Shown here: one piece after another, positions 54,108 to 63,896 of the stretch
Layout of the letters: every line of letters begins with the position of its first letter
Position numbering within the stretch: position 1 is the first letter of the stretch
From: Bacillus cereus
GTDB lineage: Bacteria > Bacillota > Bacilli > Bacillales > Bacillaceae_G
Assembly: GCF_002584535.1 (NCBI RefSeq)
Contig: NZ_NUOT01000073.1
Location: 1 to 64,000, forward strand
Length of the DNA stretch: 64,000 nucleotides
Direction: 5' to 3'
The notes under the pieces: generated by a model
Databases searched by the model: none
Told to the model about the DNA's origin: nothing
Seen by the model: the letters and a program-made list of their open reading frames with translations, nothing else
Translations under genes and position numbers: made by a program

Positions 54108-56252
54108 TCACTTTTCAAACACAAAGTTAATTTTATTATCTTTCCACTCTAGCTTCGCATCGAATGCTTTATCGTTTTTCTTAAACCCTTTAATTAAATC
54201 TGTCTGTTCACCTTTTAATAGCTTCGTCATATTTTTTTGTGAAATTGTTTTTCCTAATATTTTTTTGGAGATAGTGAAATCACATTGAGTTGTATTATAA
54301 TTTGAACAACCGTAAAAAGTCGATTTATCAATTACATCCCCATCGCATTTTTTACATCTTCCTACTTTTTTACCTATTGTAAATTTCGATCCTTTTCGTT
54401 CAATTGACTCTACATTCAATCCAGTAAAATCCCATTTCTCAGACATTTCAATCGCATCTTCAATAATTTTCGCCGATAATTTTTTCGTTTGTTCCATAAA
54501 GGTTGCTGGTGAAGCTGTACCTTCTCCAATTTCAGCTAGACGCTGTTCCCACTTTGCCGTCATTTCTGGAGAAGCTAAAATTTTATCCCCAATTGCGGTA
54601 ATTAATACTTTCCCTTTATCCATTGCGTATACTTGGTTTTTCTTAACATCAATATACTTACGATCTTTCAGCATTGTGATGATGCCAGCACGAGTTGCTT
54701 CTGTACCTAAACCTTCCGTCTTCTTTAATACTTTCTCAAGCTCTTCATTATCTAAGTACTTTCCAGCCGTCTTCATTAATGTAATGAGTTGTCCTTCTGT
54801 GTAACGCTTTGGCGGCTGCGTTTTTCCTTCTTTCACCTTCACCTTTACAACTTTTCCTTGCTCACCTTCTGCTACGATTGGAAGAATGGTTTCATCATCC
54901 TTATCATCTTGGAAAATAACTTTGCGCCAGCCTTCTTGAATTTGCTGTTTCCCTTTTGAAATAAATTCAGCACGGCCATCAACAAGTGTTGTAATCGTTG
55001 TATAGTCAAAGATCGCAACCTCATAATGAGCCGCAATGAGACGCCTTATAATCATATCGTAAATTTTCTTTTCATCGCCAGATAGTTTACTTGGATTTGT
55101 CACTTGTTCTGTTGGAATAATTGCATAGTGATCTGTAACCTTCTTCTCATTCACATATCGCTTATTATTCATAATGGATTCAATCGGCGCTGGTAGTAAC
55201 TCTTTATATTCATCAAACTGGCTTAACTTTTGTAAGATATCAGGAAACGTCGCTGCTTCACCTTGCGTTACATAGTTAGAATCAGAACGTGGATAAGACA
55301 CAATTCCTTTTTGGTATAAAGCTTGCGTTATATCAAGCGTCTTTTTCGGCGAAAATTTAAATGCTTTATTCGCTGTTGCTTGCAGTGATGATAAGTTAAA
55401 TAGAAATGGGGGCTGAAACTCTTTCCGCTCTGTTTTCATTTCCTTTACTTCGGCCGGTTTATTTTGGCAAAATGCTGCGATTTTATTCGCCATATCAGGA
55501 TCTTTTAAACGGGACTCATTATCTTGCTCCCATTTTCCTTCATATTTCTTTCCCTCTATATTAAAAGTTGCAAACACTTCCCAAAACGGCTCTGATTTAA
55601 AGTTCTCTATTTCTTTTTCACGTTTCACAATTAAAGCTAATGTCGGCGTCTGTACACGACCAGCCGAAAACACATCATTCATTCCTTTTTTCTTTAACAA
55701 AATACTAAAGACACGCGATGCATTCATCCCAACCACCCAGTCGGCACATGATCGTGTGTATGCTTCATAGTACGTATTGATTGTATCTGCTTCATCAAGT
55801 AAATTTTTAAATCCCTGGTAAATCGCTTGCTTCGTTAAGGAGGAAATCCATAAACGCTTCATCGGTTTTTGCACGTTACAAAGATTGATAATATTTCGTA
55901 CAATTAATTCCCCCTCGCGCCCTGCATCGCCTGCATGAATAATTTCTGTCACTTGCGGATTATGTAACAACTGTTTTACAACATTAAATTGCTTATACTT
56001 TGATTTTGTAACTTCAAATTGAAAGCGTTCCGGAATCATTGGTAATGTATCAAGTGACCATTTTTTCCACTCAGCGTGATAATGTTCCGGATTACATAAC
56101 TGCGTCAAATGACCAATTGCCCATGTACAGTAAGCTCCATTTGGAAATAACTCATTTGCTTCCACTTCTAAATAACCATCTTTTCGGCGATATTTAAATT
56201 GGGAAACAAGGGCCAAACCTTGATCTGGTTTCTCGGCAATAATTAATTTCAT
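54108..56252 (-). CDS. topB: DNA topoisomerase III
   Basis: 714 residues. Toprim domain at the N-terminus (IIAEKPDQGLAL; HAGDAGREGELI with the acidic metal triad), then the type IA core with the active tyrosine in GIVSYPRSDSNY. A C-terminal zinc-ribbon-like tail has CKKCDGD and YGCSNYNTTQCDF. It relaxes or decatenates DNA by single-strand passage. Length and layout match Bacillus TopB. Single gene. Confidence 0.94.
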   Translation of the reverse strand: MKLIIAEKPDQGLALVSQFKYRRKDGYLEVEANELFPNGAYCTWAIGHLTQLCNPEHYHAEWKKWSLDTLPMIPERFQFEVTKSKYKQFNVVKQLLHNPQVTEIIHAGDAGREGELIVRNIINLCNVQKPMKRLWISSLTKQAIYQGFKNLLDEADTINTYYEAYTRSCADWVVGMNASRVFSILLKKKGMNDVFSAGRVQTPTLALIVKREKEIENFKSEPFWEVFATFNIEGKKYEGKWEQDNESRLKDPDMANKIAAFCQNKPAEVKEMKTERKEFQPPFLFNLSSLQATANKAFKFSPKKTLDITQALYQKGIVSYPRSDSNYVTQGEAATFPDILQKLSQFDEYKELLPAPIESIMNNKRYVNEKKVTDHYAIIPTEQVTNPSKLSGDEKKIYDMIIRRLIAAHYEVAIFDYTTITTLVDGRAEFISKGKQQIQEGWRKVIFQDDKDDETILPIVAEGEQGKVVKVKVKEGKTQPPKRYTEGQLITLMKTAGKYLDNEELEKVLKKTEGLGTEATRAGIITMLKDRKYIDVKKNQVYAMDKGKVLITAIGDKILASPEMTAKWEQRLAEIGEGTASPATFMEQTKKLSAKIIEDAIEMSEKWDFTGLNVESIERKGSKFTIGKKVGRCKKCDGDVIDKSTFYGCSNYNTTQCDFTISKKILGKTISQKNMTKLLKGEQTDLIKGFKKNDKAFDAKLEWKDNKINFVFEK

Positions 56253-56470
56253 TTTATAACTCCCTATCTAAATTCCAGTATTGCTTCAATAATATCTCTT
56301 CAATTTTCATATAAACTCTTTAAAACCTTCACAAATTTTCACATATAAGTATAACCTACAACTTTGTATACTCTACTATAGACTTCTAATATTATACGCT
56401 TAATTTTAGTACCTTCACAATAGGAACTCATTATATAACATATTACTAAAAATTCTAAAACAACATGAAA

Positions 56471-56494
56471 AAGGCGCCACAAATTAGGCGCCTT
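56471..56494 (-). terminator. terminator of the M24 peptidase gene
   Basis: AAGGCGCC / GGCGCCTT hairpin 9 bp below the stop. Confidence 0.75.
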
Positions 56495-56502
56495 CGTTCT
56501 TC

Positions 56503-57786
56503 TTATTTTGCAACAATCTGTCTATCCTTCACATTTGGATTGTGTACTCTCATGAAATCCTCAATCTCTTCAACAGTTCTTATTATATCTTTTGACAAGT
56601 TTTCATATCCATTTTCAGTAACTAAAATATCATCTTCAATACGAACTCCAATCGTTTCTTCCTCAATATACAAGCCGGGTTCCACTGTAATGACCATACC
56701 AGCTTCGAGCACTCGGTCTTTGTACGAACCTACATCATGAGTATCTAAACCAAGGAAATGGCTCACCCCATGATAATAATAGTTGGAGAGTTCGGAGTCT
56801 TCTTGGATTAAACCAATTTTCTTGCACTCTTCGGCGAGCACCTTTTTTGTATGTTCATTTAGTGCAGCAAATTTTAATCCCGGCCTCACGATCTCAATTG
56901 TTTCCCTCAGTGCTTTTAACACAATATTATAAATCTGTTTTTGGCGATCTGAAAATGTTCCACTTGCAGGGAACGTATAACTGATATCAGCATTGTAGTA
57001 ATCTTTCTGAGCTCCAAGGTCAAGCAGTACAAGATCGCCTTTATTAATTTTGGAATCATTGTCCTCATAATGCAGCACTGTTGCATTTTTCCCACCTGCT
57101 AAAATCGTATTGAATGCATGATTCTTAATACCAGCTGATTTTAGTGTAAAATCAAAATGAGCTTCTAATTCATATTCCATCTGGTCCTCTTTCGCATGCT
57201 TAAGTACATTGTAAATACCTTCTTTTGTAACCATAATTGCTTCTTTTATCTTTTCAATCTCTTCCTCAGTTTTAAATACGCGCAATTCAGATATATTCGG
57301 ATAAACGTTCCCGATTGAAAGGTGTGGATAACGTTCCCTTACATGTTTAGCGAATGCTAATGTCCGTGTCTCTGTCCCTGCCCACTCACGACATTCTAAA
57401 TCTAAATATACGTGTTTCACATGTTCTGTAAAAAACGTTCGCGCAATTGATGATTCAAAACTGTCTAAGTACACAATCGTTTTTATACCTGAAATAGCTT
57501 CTGCTTCTTCTTTTGAAATTGTTTTGCCTACCCATTTTTCAAGAACTGGATCTGCCTTCTCAATAAAAAGCATTTCTTCTACTGTTTCGCCTACTTTTTT
57601 CAACACAAAAATAACGTTCGCCCCATCAATACCGGTCATATAATAGAAGTTTCTGTTTGGCACAAATGTATAAAGGTAATCAGCCGACTTATGAGGCGCC
57701 TGTCCGGCAAATAGAATCGTAACAGATTCATCCGGCAATGTTTCTGCTAACCTTTTTCGATTTTCAATAAAAAATGATTGCTTCAT
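56503..57786 (-). CDS. Xaa-Pro aminopeptidase (M24B)
   Basis: 427 residues. An AMP_N domain (about 1-135; VPNRNFYYMTGIDGAN) precedes the pita-bread catalytic domain. Metal ligands are in LLDLGAQ, YYNADISYTFP, HGVSHFLGLDTHD, VEPGLYI and VRIEDDI, so the active site is complete. It removes the N-terminal residue preceding proline, in the cytoplasm. This is the PepP type with the additional N-domain. Single gene. Confidence 0.92.
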   Translation of the reverse strand: MKQSFFIENRKRLAETLPDESVTILFAGQAPHKSADYLYTFVPNRNFYYMTGIDGANVIFVLKKVGETVEEMLFIEKADPVLEKWVGKTISKEEAEAISGIKTIVYLDSFESSIARTFFTEHVKHVYLDLECREWAGTETRTLAFAKHVRERYPHLSIGNVYPNISELRVFKTEEEIEKIKEAIMVTKEGIYNVLKHAKEDQMEYELEAHFDFTLKSAGIKNHAFNTILAGGKNATVLHYEDNDSKINKGDLVLLDLGAQKDYYNADISYTFPASGTFSDRQKQIYNIVLKALRETIEIVRPGLKFAALNEHTKKVLAEECKKIGLIQEDSELSNYYYHGVSHFLGLDTHDVGSYKDRVLEAGMVITVEPGLYIEEETIGVRIEDDILVTENGYENLSKDIIRTVEEIEDFMRVHNPNVKDRQIVAK

Positions 57787-58000
57787 AACAATCCCCCTTA
57801 AGTTCTATGAATCTCCTTAAAACTGCCTATCCAGTTTATTTAATTGTATTATCGTTATAATTTTCCGTCAATTCAATACCTATCGATAGACTCGAACAGG
57901 TCGAGATAAATGATGACACAAGACTGTTTTTCATAGCCTAATACTTAAAAATATATTGCACTTCTTAAATGAAATAATAATACAATACCAATCACAAATT

Positions 58001-58032
58001 AAAAGGCCACTTTTTCATAAAGTGACCTTTTT
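58001..58032 (-). terminator. terminator of the copper operon
   Basis: AAAAGGCCACTTT / AAAGTGACCTTTTT hairpin below copZ. Confidence 0.8.
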
Positions 58033-58056
58033 GTAAAAAACGATTGAAATTACCTT

Positions 58057-58260
58057 TTACTCCACATCATATCCTTGATCTTCAATAACTTCTTTCATTT
58101 TTTCTACATCTACTTTTGTATCATTATACTCTACATTTACAGTTCCCTCTTGTAAATCCACTTCAACATTTTGTACTCCTTCTAACTCCGTAAGTGCATT
58201 TGTTACTGACATTTTACAGTGATTACATGTCATTCCTTGTACGTTTAATGTGATTGTCAT
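58057..58260 (-). CDS. copZ: copper chaperone CopZ
   Basis: 67 residues, a single heavy-metal-associated domain with the GMTCNHC copper motif near the N-terminus. It carries Cu(I) to CopA in the cytoplasm. ATG 58260 has GGAGG 8 nt upstream; the earlier in-frame ATG would contain the ribosome site. It follows copA by 20 bp, third gene of the csoR-copA-copZ operon. Confidence 0.95.
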   Translation of the reverse strand: MTITLNVQGMTCNHCKMSVTNALTELEGVQNVEVDLQEGTVNVEYNDTKVDVEKMKEVIEDQGYDVE

Positions 58261-58280
58261 AATAAATTCCTCCATTTAAT

Positions 58281-60677
58281 TTATATTTTAACGCGTTTCA
58301 AGCGAAGCGCATTAGTCACAACAGATACTGAGCTAAATGCCATCGCTGCCCCTGCTACCCAAGGTTCTAACAATCCAGCCGCAGCTACAGGAATTCCAAT
58401 TGCATTATAAAATAAAGCCCAAAATAAATTTTGACGAATATTTTTCATTGTCTTACGACTTAACTCAATTGCTTTTGATATATGAGATAAATCCCCACCA
58501 ACTAGAGTAACATCTGCTGCTTCAATCGCTACATCTGCACCAGTTCCAATGGCCATACCGATATCAGCTTTCGCAAGAGCTGGTGCATCATTAATACCGT
58601 CTCCCACCATTGCCACTCTTTTTCCTTGCTTTTGTAAATCATCTACAATTTTAGCTTTATCTTCTGGTAATACCTCTGCGTATACATGATCAACATCAAC
58701 TAGCTTCGCAATCGCTTCAGCTGTACGTTTATTATCCCCCGTCACCATGTATACTTCAATTCCTATTTCTTTTAATGTTTGAATCGCATACTTTGAGCTT
58801 TCTTTTACTGTATCAGCTACAGCGATAATTCCAGCAAGTTTCCCATCAATTGCGACAAGCATTGCTGTTTTACCTTGATACTCTAATTCTTTCATGACTT
58901 CTTCATGCTTTGATATTTCCACTAATTGTTCATTCATTAATTTACGTGTTCCAACAAGAACCTTTTTGTCTTCAATATTTGCCTCAATACCATGACCTGG
59001 AATTGCTGAAAACTGTTTTAAATCTTTCAATCTAATTTCATTTTTCTTTCCATATTCAACAATAGCATGTGCTAATGGATGTTCAGAAGCACTTTCAGCT
59101 GAAATAGCATAATCCAGCATGCCTTTTTTAAATTCTAGTACATCAGTAACTTCTGGTTTCCCTTTTGTTACTGTTCCCGTTTTATCAAGTAATACCGCAT
59201 TGATTTTATGCGTTCCTTCTAAGAATTCACCTCCTTTAAATAGAATTCCTTTCTCTGCTCCCTTTCCTGTGCCAACCATAATAGAAGTTGGTGTAGCCAG
59301 ACCTAACGCACACGGACAAGCGATGACAAGGATCGCAATTCCAACTTCCAATGCTTTTGGTAAATCCCCTGGTGTGATAAAGAAATACCATACAATAAAA
59401 GCAATTAAAGCAATAACTACAACAATTGGAACAAAAATACCTGAAATGATGTCTGCTAATCTCTGAATAGGTGCTTTAGAGCCTTGAGCTTCTTCAACAA
59501 TTTTAATAATGCCTGCTAAAGCTGTATCTTTCCCAACCTTGTCAGCCCTAATAGTCAGAACACCATTTGCATTAATAGTCGCGCCGATAACAGCGTCTCC
59601 CTCTTTTTTATCAACTGGAATAGATTCTCCAGTAATCATAGACTCATCAACAGAAGATATCCCCGAGATTACAATACCATCTACGGGTATTTTTTCACCT
59701 GGTTTTACAATAATCGTATCTCCAATAACTACTTCTTCAAGTGGTATTCGTATTTCTTGACCATCACGTACAACAAGTGCATCTTTAGCCTGTAAACTCA
59801 ATAATTTAGAAATTGCTTCTGTTGTACGCCCTTTGGCTAATGTTTCAAAATATTTCCCAACTAGAATTAATGTAATTAAAACTGCACTTGTTTCAAAATA
59901 AAGGTCAGGAACATATGCAGAATTACTCAATGTTTTCAATGCTTCATATAAGCTATAAAAGTAAGCTGCTGATGTTCCTAAGGCAACTAGTACATCCATA
60001 TTCGCACTTTTGTTTCTAAGAGCACGATAAGCACCTACATAGAAATGGCCACCAATATAAAATTGAACCGGTGTTGCTAGTAGAAGTTGAAACCATGGAT
60101 TCATTAAAATATGCGGCATTGGTAGACCTGTATCAAATGGCATATGCCCAAGCATTGTATAGAGTAAAGGTAAAGACAAAATAATAGAAATAATAAGTTG
60201 ACGCTTCTTCTCCTTAATTACCTCCTCTTTTCTCTCTGAATGATCTACATCTTCACTACGTATTTGCCCCTTATACCCTGTCTTCTTTATTTTTTCTAAA
60301 ATATTTTCTGTAGAAATTAAACCTTCATTATATTCTACAACCGCACTGTTTGTAGCTAAATTAACAGTTGCATTCGAAACTCCTTCCATTTTGTTTAGCA
60401 CTTTTTCAATTCGGGTTGCACAAGCTGCACATGTCATTCCTTCAATATCTAAAGTAACTTTTTCCTCTGCTACGTTATAGCCTAGTTTTTCAATTTTATT
60501 TTTTATATTTGAGATTTCTTGTTTTGATGAATCATATTTAATACTTGCTTTTTCCATAGCTAAATTTACGTTAGCTTCTACCCCCTCCATTTTATTTAGT
60601 ACTTTTTCAATCCGGGTTGCACAAGCTGCACATGTCATTCCTGTAACTCCAAGCGTAACATGTTTTTGTTTATCCAT
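58281..60677 (-). CDS. copA: copper-exporting P-type ATPase CopA
   Basis: 798 residues. Two N-terminal metal-binding domains (GMTCAAC near residues 13 and 81), then eight membrane helices with the CPC ion motif in IACPCALG. The phosphorylation site is DKTGTVTKG, with [16 protein letters not shown] in the hinge and GHG (as PGHG) in the N-domain. It pumps Cu(I) out across the membrane. The two metal domains share a near-identical stretch at DNA level (about 57 bp), showing a recent duplication or gene conversion. AGGAGGGG precedes the ATG; 12 bp after csoR. Confidence 0.96.
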   Translation of the reverse strand: MDKQKHVTLGVTGMTCAACATRIEKVLNKMEGVEANVNLAMEKASIKYDSSKQEISNIKNKIEKLGYNVAEEKVTLDIEGMTCAACATRIEKVLNKMEGVSNATVNLATNSAVVEYNEGLISTENILEKIKKTGYKGQIRSEDVDHSERKEEVIKEKKRQLIISIILSLPLLYTMLGHMPFDTGLPMPHILMNPWFQLLLATPVQFYIGGHFYVGAYRALRNKSANMDVLVALGTSAAYFYSLYEALKTLSNSAYVPDLYFETSAVLITLILVGKYFETLAKGRTTEAISKLLSLQAKDALVVRDGQEIRIPLEEVVIGDTIIVKPGEKIPVDGIVISGISSVDESMITGESIPVDKKEGDAVIGATINANGVLTIRADKVGKDTALAGIIKIVEEAQGSKAPIQRLADIISGIFVPIVVVIALIAFIVWYFFITPGDLPKALEVGIAILVIACPCALGLATPTSIMVGTGKGAEKGILFKGGEFLEGTHKINAVLLDKTGTVTKGKPEVTDVLEFKKGMLDYAISAESASEHPLAHAIVEYGKKNEIRLKDLKQFSAIPGHGIEANIEDKKVLVGTRKLMNEQLVEISKHEEVMKELEYQGKTAMLVAIDGKLAGIIAVADTVKESSKYAIQTLKEIGIEVYMVTGDNKRTAEAIAKLVDVDHVYAEVLPEDKAKIVDDLQKQGKRVAMVGDGINDAPALAKADIGMAIGTGADVAIEAADVTLVGGDLSHISKAIELSRKTMKNIRQNLFWALFYNAIGIPVAAAGLLEPWVAGAAMAFSSVSVVTNALRLKRVKI

Positions 60678-60689
60678 TGTATACCCCTC

Positions 60690-61001
60690 CTATTTTGAAA
60701 ACTGTTTAATGACACTCATTAATTCTTGAATAGATTCATCTCCATTCCCTTCATGAATTGCCTTTGCTACACAATGTTTTGTATGACGTTCTAATAATGA
60801 AAAACCCACCTTATTTAAAGCTGCATTAATCGCTGAAATTTGGATTAAAATATCAACGCAATAACGATTATCTTCAACCATTTTTTGAACACCACGTACT
60901 TGACCTTCAATACGCTTTAAACGTTTTATAACATTTTGAATTTCCTCTTCTGTTCGAGGAACCATTTTTGAATTTGTTTCATTACCTTCACAATGCCCCA
61001 T
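60690..61001 (-). CDS. csoR: copper-sensing repressor CsoR
   Basis: About 103 residues, all helical. It has RLKRIEGQVRGVQKMVE and the Cu(I) ligands C (NRYCVDIL), H and C (ERHTKHCVAKA), the C-H-C set of true CsoR proteins. Apo-protein represses; Cu(I) releases it. ATG 61001 has GAGGTGG 5 nt upstream and is preferred over an in-frame start 27 nt earlier. First gene of the copper operon. Confidence 0.93.
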   Translation of the reverse strand: MGHCEGNETNSKMVPRTEEEIQNVIKRLKRIEGQVRGVQKMVEDNRYCVDILIQISAINAALNKVGFSLLERHTKHCVAKAIHEGNGDESIQELMSVIKQFSK

Positions 61002-61042
61002 CCATACCACCTCAGTTATAGTAATCATCGTTCTTCAAATAC

Positions 61043-61071
61043 ATTATACGGGTAAGGGGTATAAAATGCAA
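61043..61071 (-). promoter_or_regulatory. copper operon promoter with CsoR operator
   Basis: On the minus strand: TTGCAT (-35), a 17-bp spacer TTTATACCCCTTACCCG, then TATAAT (-10). The G/C-tract dyad in the spacer (TACCCC and ACGGGTA sides) resembles known CsoR operators, so repressor binding would block RNA polymerase directly. A second TATACCCCTT half-site lies about 50 bp away near 61107. Confidence 0.7.
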
Positions 61072-61131
61072 CTGGATATAATCCTATTTTTGAATTTTTT
61101 CAAACATATACCCCTTCAACCTACAAAAAGA

Positions 61132-61153
61132 AGCCTACTGTTATCAGTAGGCT
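61132..61153 (-). terminator. terminator of the YitT-family gene
   Basis: AGCCTACTG / CAGTAGGCT, followed by TTCTTTTTG on the minus strand. Confidence 0.75.
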
Positions 61154-61209
61154 CTTAAGTATTTCTATCCTATAACAAACACAATTATTGTAACGCTTTT
61201 TGTATATTT

Positions 61210-62043
61210 TTAACTCGCTTTAAAGCCACCACCTAATACATCACGTACATCATGAATAACAACGAACGCATTTTCATCTTTTTGGCTCACGACTTTCTTT
61301 AATTGCATAAGTTCTTGTTTATTAATGACAATATATAATACTTCTTTGTTATTTCCTGTGTAACCGCCCTTTCCATCTAATACTGTGACACCTCGTGTCA
61401 TATTCTTCATAATTGATTCTTTGATCATGTCTGGATAGTTTGAAATAATTGTTACAGCAGTCTTTGTATTCAATCCTTCTACAATAAAATCAATAACCTT
61501 TGCACCTATAAATACCGCTACCAGCGTATACATAGCCTTTTCCTGTCCGATAATAAATACTGAACCCGCAATAACTACGATATCAATAATTAATACACCT
61601 TTCGCAACGCTCCAGCCTAAATATTGGTTTGCTAGTTGTGCTATGATTGCAGATCCACCTGATGTACCACCTGCACGGAACATAAACCCTAAACCGATTC
61701 CAACAAAAACACCAGCGAAGAGAGCCGCTAATAATGTATCATGATTTACTGGAGTCGCAATATCTTCTGTGATATATAAAAAGAAAGATGAAGATACAAT
61801 ACCAAGTATTGTATATACCATTGTTTTCTTATCAAAAAATTTATACCCAATTGCAAGTAATACTGCATTTATTATAAGGTTTACAGTACCTGGTGACCAA
61901 TCGAACAGATAATATGTAATAACTGTCAGTCCGATAATTCCACCTTCAGATAATCGATTTGGAATAGCAAAAAAGTTAATTCCAATCGCAAACAATAATG
62001 ATCCAATTACGACAAGCGCTATTTCTTTTACTCTTTCGTTCAT
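61210..62043 (-). CDS. YitT family membrane protein
   Basis: 277 residues. Five to six helices of the YitT/DUF161 type (GINFFAIPNRLSEGGIIGLT at the start; FRAGGTSGGSAIIAQLA) followed by a soluble C-terminal DUF2179 domain (about 205-277; RGVTVLDGKGGYTG, VVIHDVRDVLGGGF). A membrane protein of unknown function, common as several paralogs in Bacillus. ATG start. Just downstream of, and opposite in role to, the LysR gene on the same strand. Confidence 0.88.
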   Translation of the reverse strand: MNERVKEIALVVIGSLLFAIGINFFAIPNRLSEGGIIGLTVITYYLFDWSPGTVNLIINAVLLAIGYKFFDKKTMVYTILGIVSSSFFLYITEDIATPVNHDTLLAALFAGVFVGIGLGFMFRAGGTSGGSAIIAQLANQYLGWSVAKGVLIIDIVVIAGSVFIIGQEKAMYTLVAVFIGAKVIDFIVEGLNTKTAVTIISNYPDMIKESIMKNMTRGVTVLDGKGGYTGNNKEVLYIVINKQELMQLKKVVSQKDENAFVVIHDVRDVLGGGFKAS

Positions 62044-62102
62044 TACTTTTCCCCCTACCTATCCAATACATATGTTTTTCAGCCTAATTTCATCTCAGAG
62101 AA

Positions 62103-62999
62103 TCAAGAGAATTTTTTCCATTTCTCTGCATGCTTTTCTATCATTTCAATTAATTTCTTCATTGCAGGAGTTAACCATTTACTTTTATGATATGCCAATT
62201 CAGTAGTAACGAAATCTTCACTATACTTCCATGGTAATACACTTAGCTTACCCTGCTCGATTTCTTCTTTTACCGTTATAAACGGTAAATAAGATATCCC
62301 TAGCCCACACATAACAGTTTGCTTAATCGCTTCAATACTCCAAAAATGAATATGAGAACAATTAATACCATCTTCTTTAATTCGTCTTTCTAACAAATCT
62401 CGATAACTCCCTGGCTCTGTAAGTAACAACATTTCCCCTTCTAAATCAGCAGGATCAACGTTCATTTTTTTCGTTAAGGGATGTCTCGGCGGAGCAATAA
62501 GTACAATCTTCTCTTGAACAAGAGAATGAGTAACGATGTCTGCCCCAAGTTGTTCCGGATGTGTAAATAATGCGAAATCAAATTTCCCTGATTTTAATTC
62601 ATTATGCAACTCTTGACTCTCTGATGGTTGTAAAATGATATGAACTTGTGGATACTTCCTTTTAAATTCATATAAAACAGCAGGTAATCGATAAATCATT
62701 AAAGATTCATTTGCTCCAATACGTATTGTTCCTGACGATTTACCGTTCATTTGAGATGATTCCAATGCTTCATTCGATAATTCTAATATTTTATGTGCAT
62801 AAGAAAGCATATGCTCTCCTACCTCAGTTAAAATTACCTTTTTGCCAAGACGATCAAATAATGGATTTCCTATCTCTTCTTCTAATGATCTAATATGATT
62901 GGTGATTGTCGATTGCGTATATCCCAGTTGTTCACCAGCCCGTGTAAAGCCACCGCTTTCCGCTACAATAATAAAAGTTTTCAAATGGCGCAGCTCCAT
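62103..62999 (-). CDS. LysR family transcriptional regulator
   Basis: 298 residues. Winged helix-turn-helix (GGFTRAGEQLGYTQSTITNHI) and effector-binding domain starting GTIRIGANESLMIYRLP. It is on the same strand as the YitT gene, 59 bp upstream of it, with no terminator between, so the two may be one unit. The effector is unknown. TAAGGAGGAG-like ribosome site before the ATG. Confidence 0.88.
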   Translation of the reverse strand: MELRHLKTFIIVAESGGFTRAGEQLGYTQSTITNHIRSLEEEIGNPLFDRLGKKVILTEVGEHMLSYAHKILELSNEALESSQMNGKSSGTIRIGANESLMIYRLPAVLYEFKRKYPQVHIILQPSESQELHNELKSGKFDFALFTHPEQLGADIVTHSLVQEKIVLIAPPRHPLTKKMNVDPADLEGEMLLLTEPGSYRDLLERRIKEDGINCSHIHFWSIEAIKQTVMCGLGISYLPFITVKEEIEQGKLSVLPWKYSEDFVTTELAYHKSKWLTPAMKKLIEMIEKHAEKWKKFS

Positions 63000-63442
63000 A
63001 CTTACTCCTCCTGTTGTACGATCATTCTTTTGTGTTATATAAAGCTAAACTATAAATCCCTGATATTTTTCTTGTTATATTCATATTTCCATAATAATAA
63101 AAAAGATAATATGTAAATTACATAGTTTTCTTCTAAAGCGGAAATGTAGTCCAGTATTCACCAAAACACCAATAAAAATAATAATTCTCATGAAATTAGT
63201 TGGTTTTAGTAACAACCTCATTATATTTTCAACTTAATCAATGCTCTAAAAAAGCATTAATTCCTATACTCATGAAAAAGCCGCTTCTTTGCACTCACCT
63301 AATCGCTATTATATATTTAGAATACAAATAAATAAAATGAATTATTTTAATAGAAATCATTTATAAAAATGATGGATGAATCTAATGTAGCACAGTTAGA
63401 CACTCTTCTTGGAGAAAAGAATGTCTTTTTCATTTACAACTA
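63000..63442. other. intergenic between LysR and UPF0291 genes
   Basis: No supported gene. A 25-codon frame (63369-63446) lacks a ribosome site. Confidence 0.4.
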
Positions 63443-63471
63443 TTGACATAATCAAAAAGAAATATTAAAAT
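63443..63471 (+). promoter_or_regulatory. promoter of the UPF0291 gene
   Basis: TTGACA (63443-63448), exactly 17 bp, TAAAAT (63466-63471): a near-consensus housekeeping promoter. Confidence 0.75.
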
Positions 63472-63505
63472 AACTATAAATTAGTAAGTTACTAATTTAT
63501 AGTTA
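63471..63505. promoter_or_regulatory. 35-bp perfect palindrome over the transcription start
   Basis: 17-bp arms TAACTATAAATTAGTAA and TTACTAATTTATAGTTA around a single G. It begins at the last base of the -10 and covers the expected transcription start, 20 bp before the ATG. The central TTAGTAA-G-TTACTAA resembles HxlR/MarR-type operators. Likely a repressor site; the repressor is not in the window. Confidence 0.65.
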
Positions 63506-63524
63506 AATAACAGAGGTGAAGAAA

Positions 63525-63755
63525 ATGAAACATATATTATTTCGTATTAATGAATTGGCAAAAAAAGAAAGAATTTCAGGACTTCAAGAAATTGAAAAAC
63601 AAGAACAGCAAATGTTAAGACAAAGCTACATGAAGGAATTTCGCGGGAGTTTAGATTCCATTTTATTAAATACAACGATTGTAGATCCTAACGGAGAAAA
63701 TGTTACTCCACTTGCTTTACAGCATGCACAAAATCGTATGAACGTTAAAAAATGA
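63525..63755 (+). CDS. UPF0291 (DUF896) family protein, YnzC-like
   Basis: 76 residues. It matches the DUF896 pattern: ILFRINELAKKER, QEIEKQEQQMLRQSYMKEFR, TTIVDPNGENVTPLAL. Small cytoplasmic two-helix protein of unknown function. ATG 63525 has GAGGTG 6 nt upstream; the GTG at 63516 is part of that site. The strong promoter and long palindrome upstream suggest tight regulation. A bidirectional terminator follows. Confidence 0.88.
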   Translation: MKHILFRINELAKKERISGLQEIEKQEQQMLRQSYMKEFRGSLDSILLNTTIVDPNGENVTPLALQHAQNRMNVKK

Positions 63756-63803
63756 GATCTAAGATCGATGCAAACGACCAATTTTACAAAATCGTATCAA
63801 CAT

Positions 63804-63846
63804 AAAAAGAGCCCAATTTCTAAATTGAGAAATTTTGGCTCTTTTT
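63804..63846. terminator. bidirectional terminator
   Basis: AAAAAGAGCC / GGCTCTTTTT with a mostly paired AATTTCT / AGAAATT inner stem, between convergent genes. Confidence 0.75.
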
Positions 63847-63896
63847 ATAGTATAGACATAGTTTCATACGTACTACATTGTGATTTAAACACCATA

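Noticed and set aside
59119-59760. Long antisense frames within copA
   Set aside because: Shadows of the copA coding sequence; no independent start signals.
63398-63432. Hairpin-like sequence AGACACTCTTCT...ATGTCT
   Set aside because: Imperfect, with no gene to terminate; it lies inside the short frame above.
63369-63446. 25-codon frame before the UPF0291 promoter
   Set aside because: Composition is protein-like but there is no ribosome site, and its end overlaps the -35.
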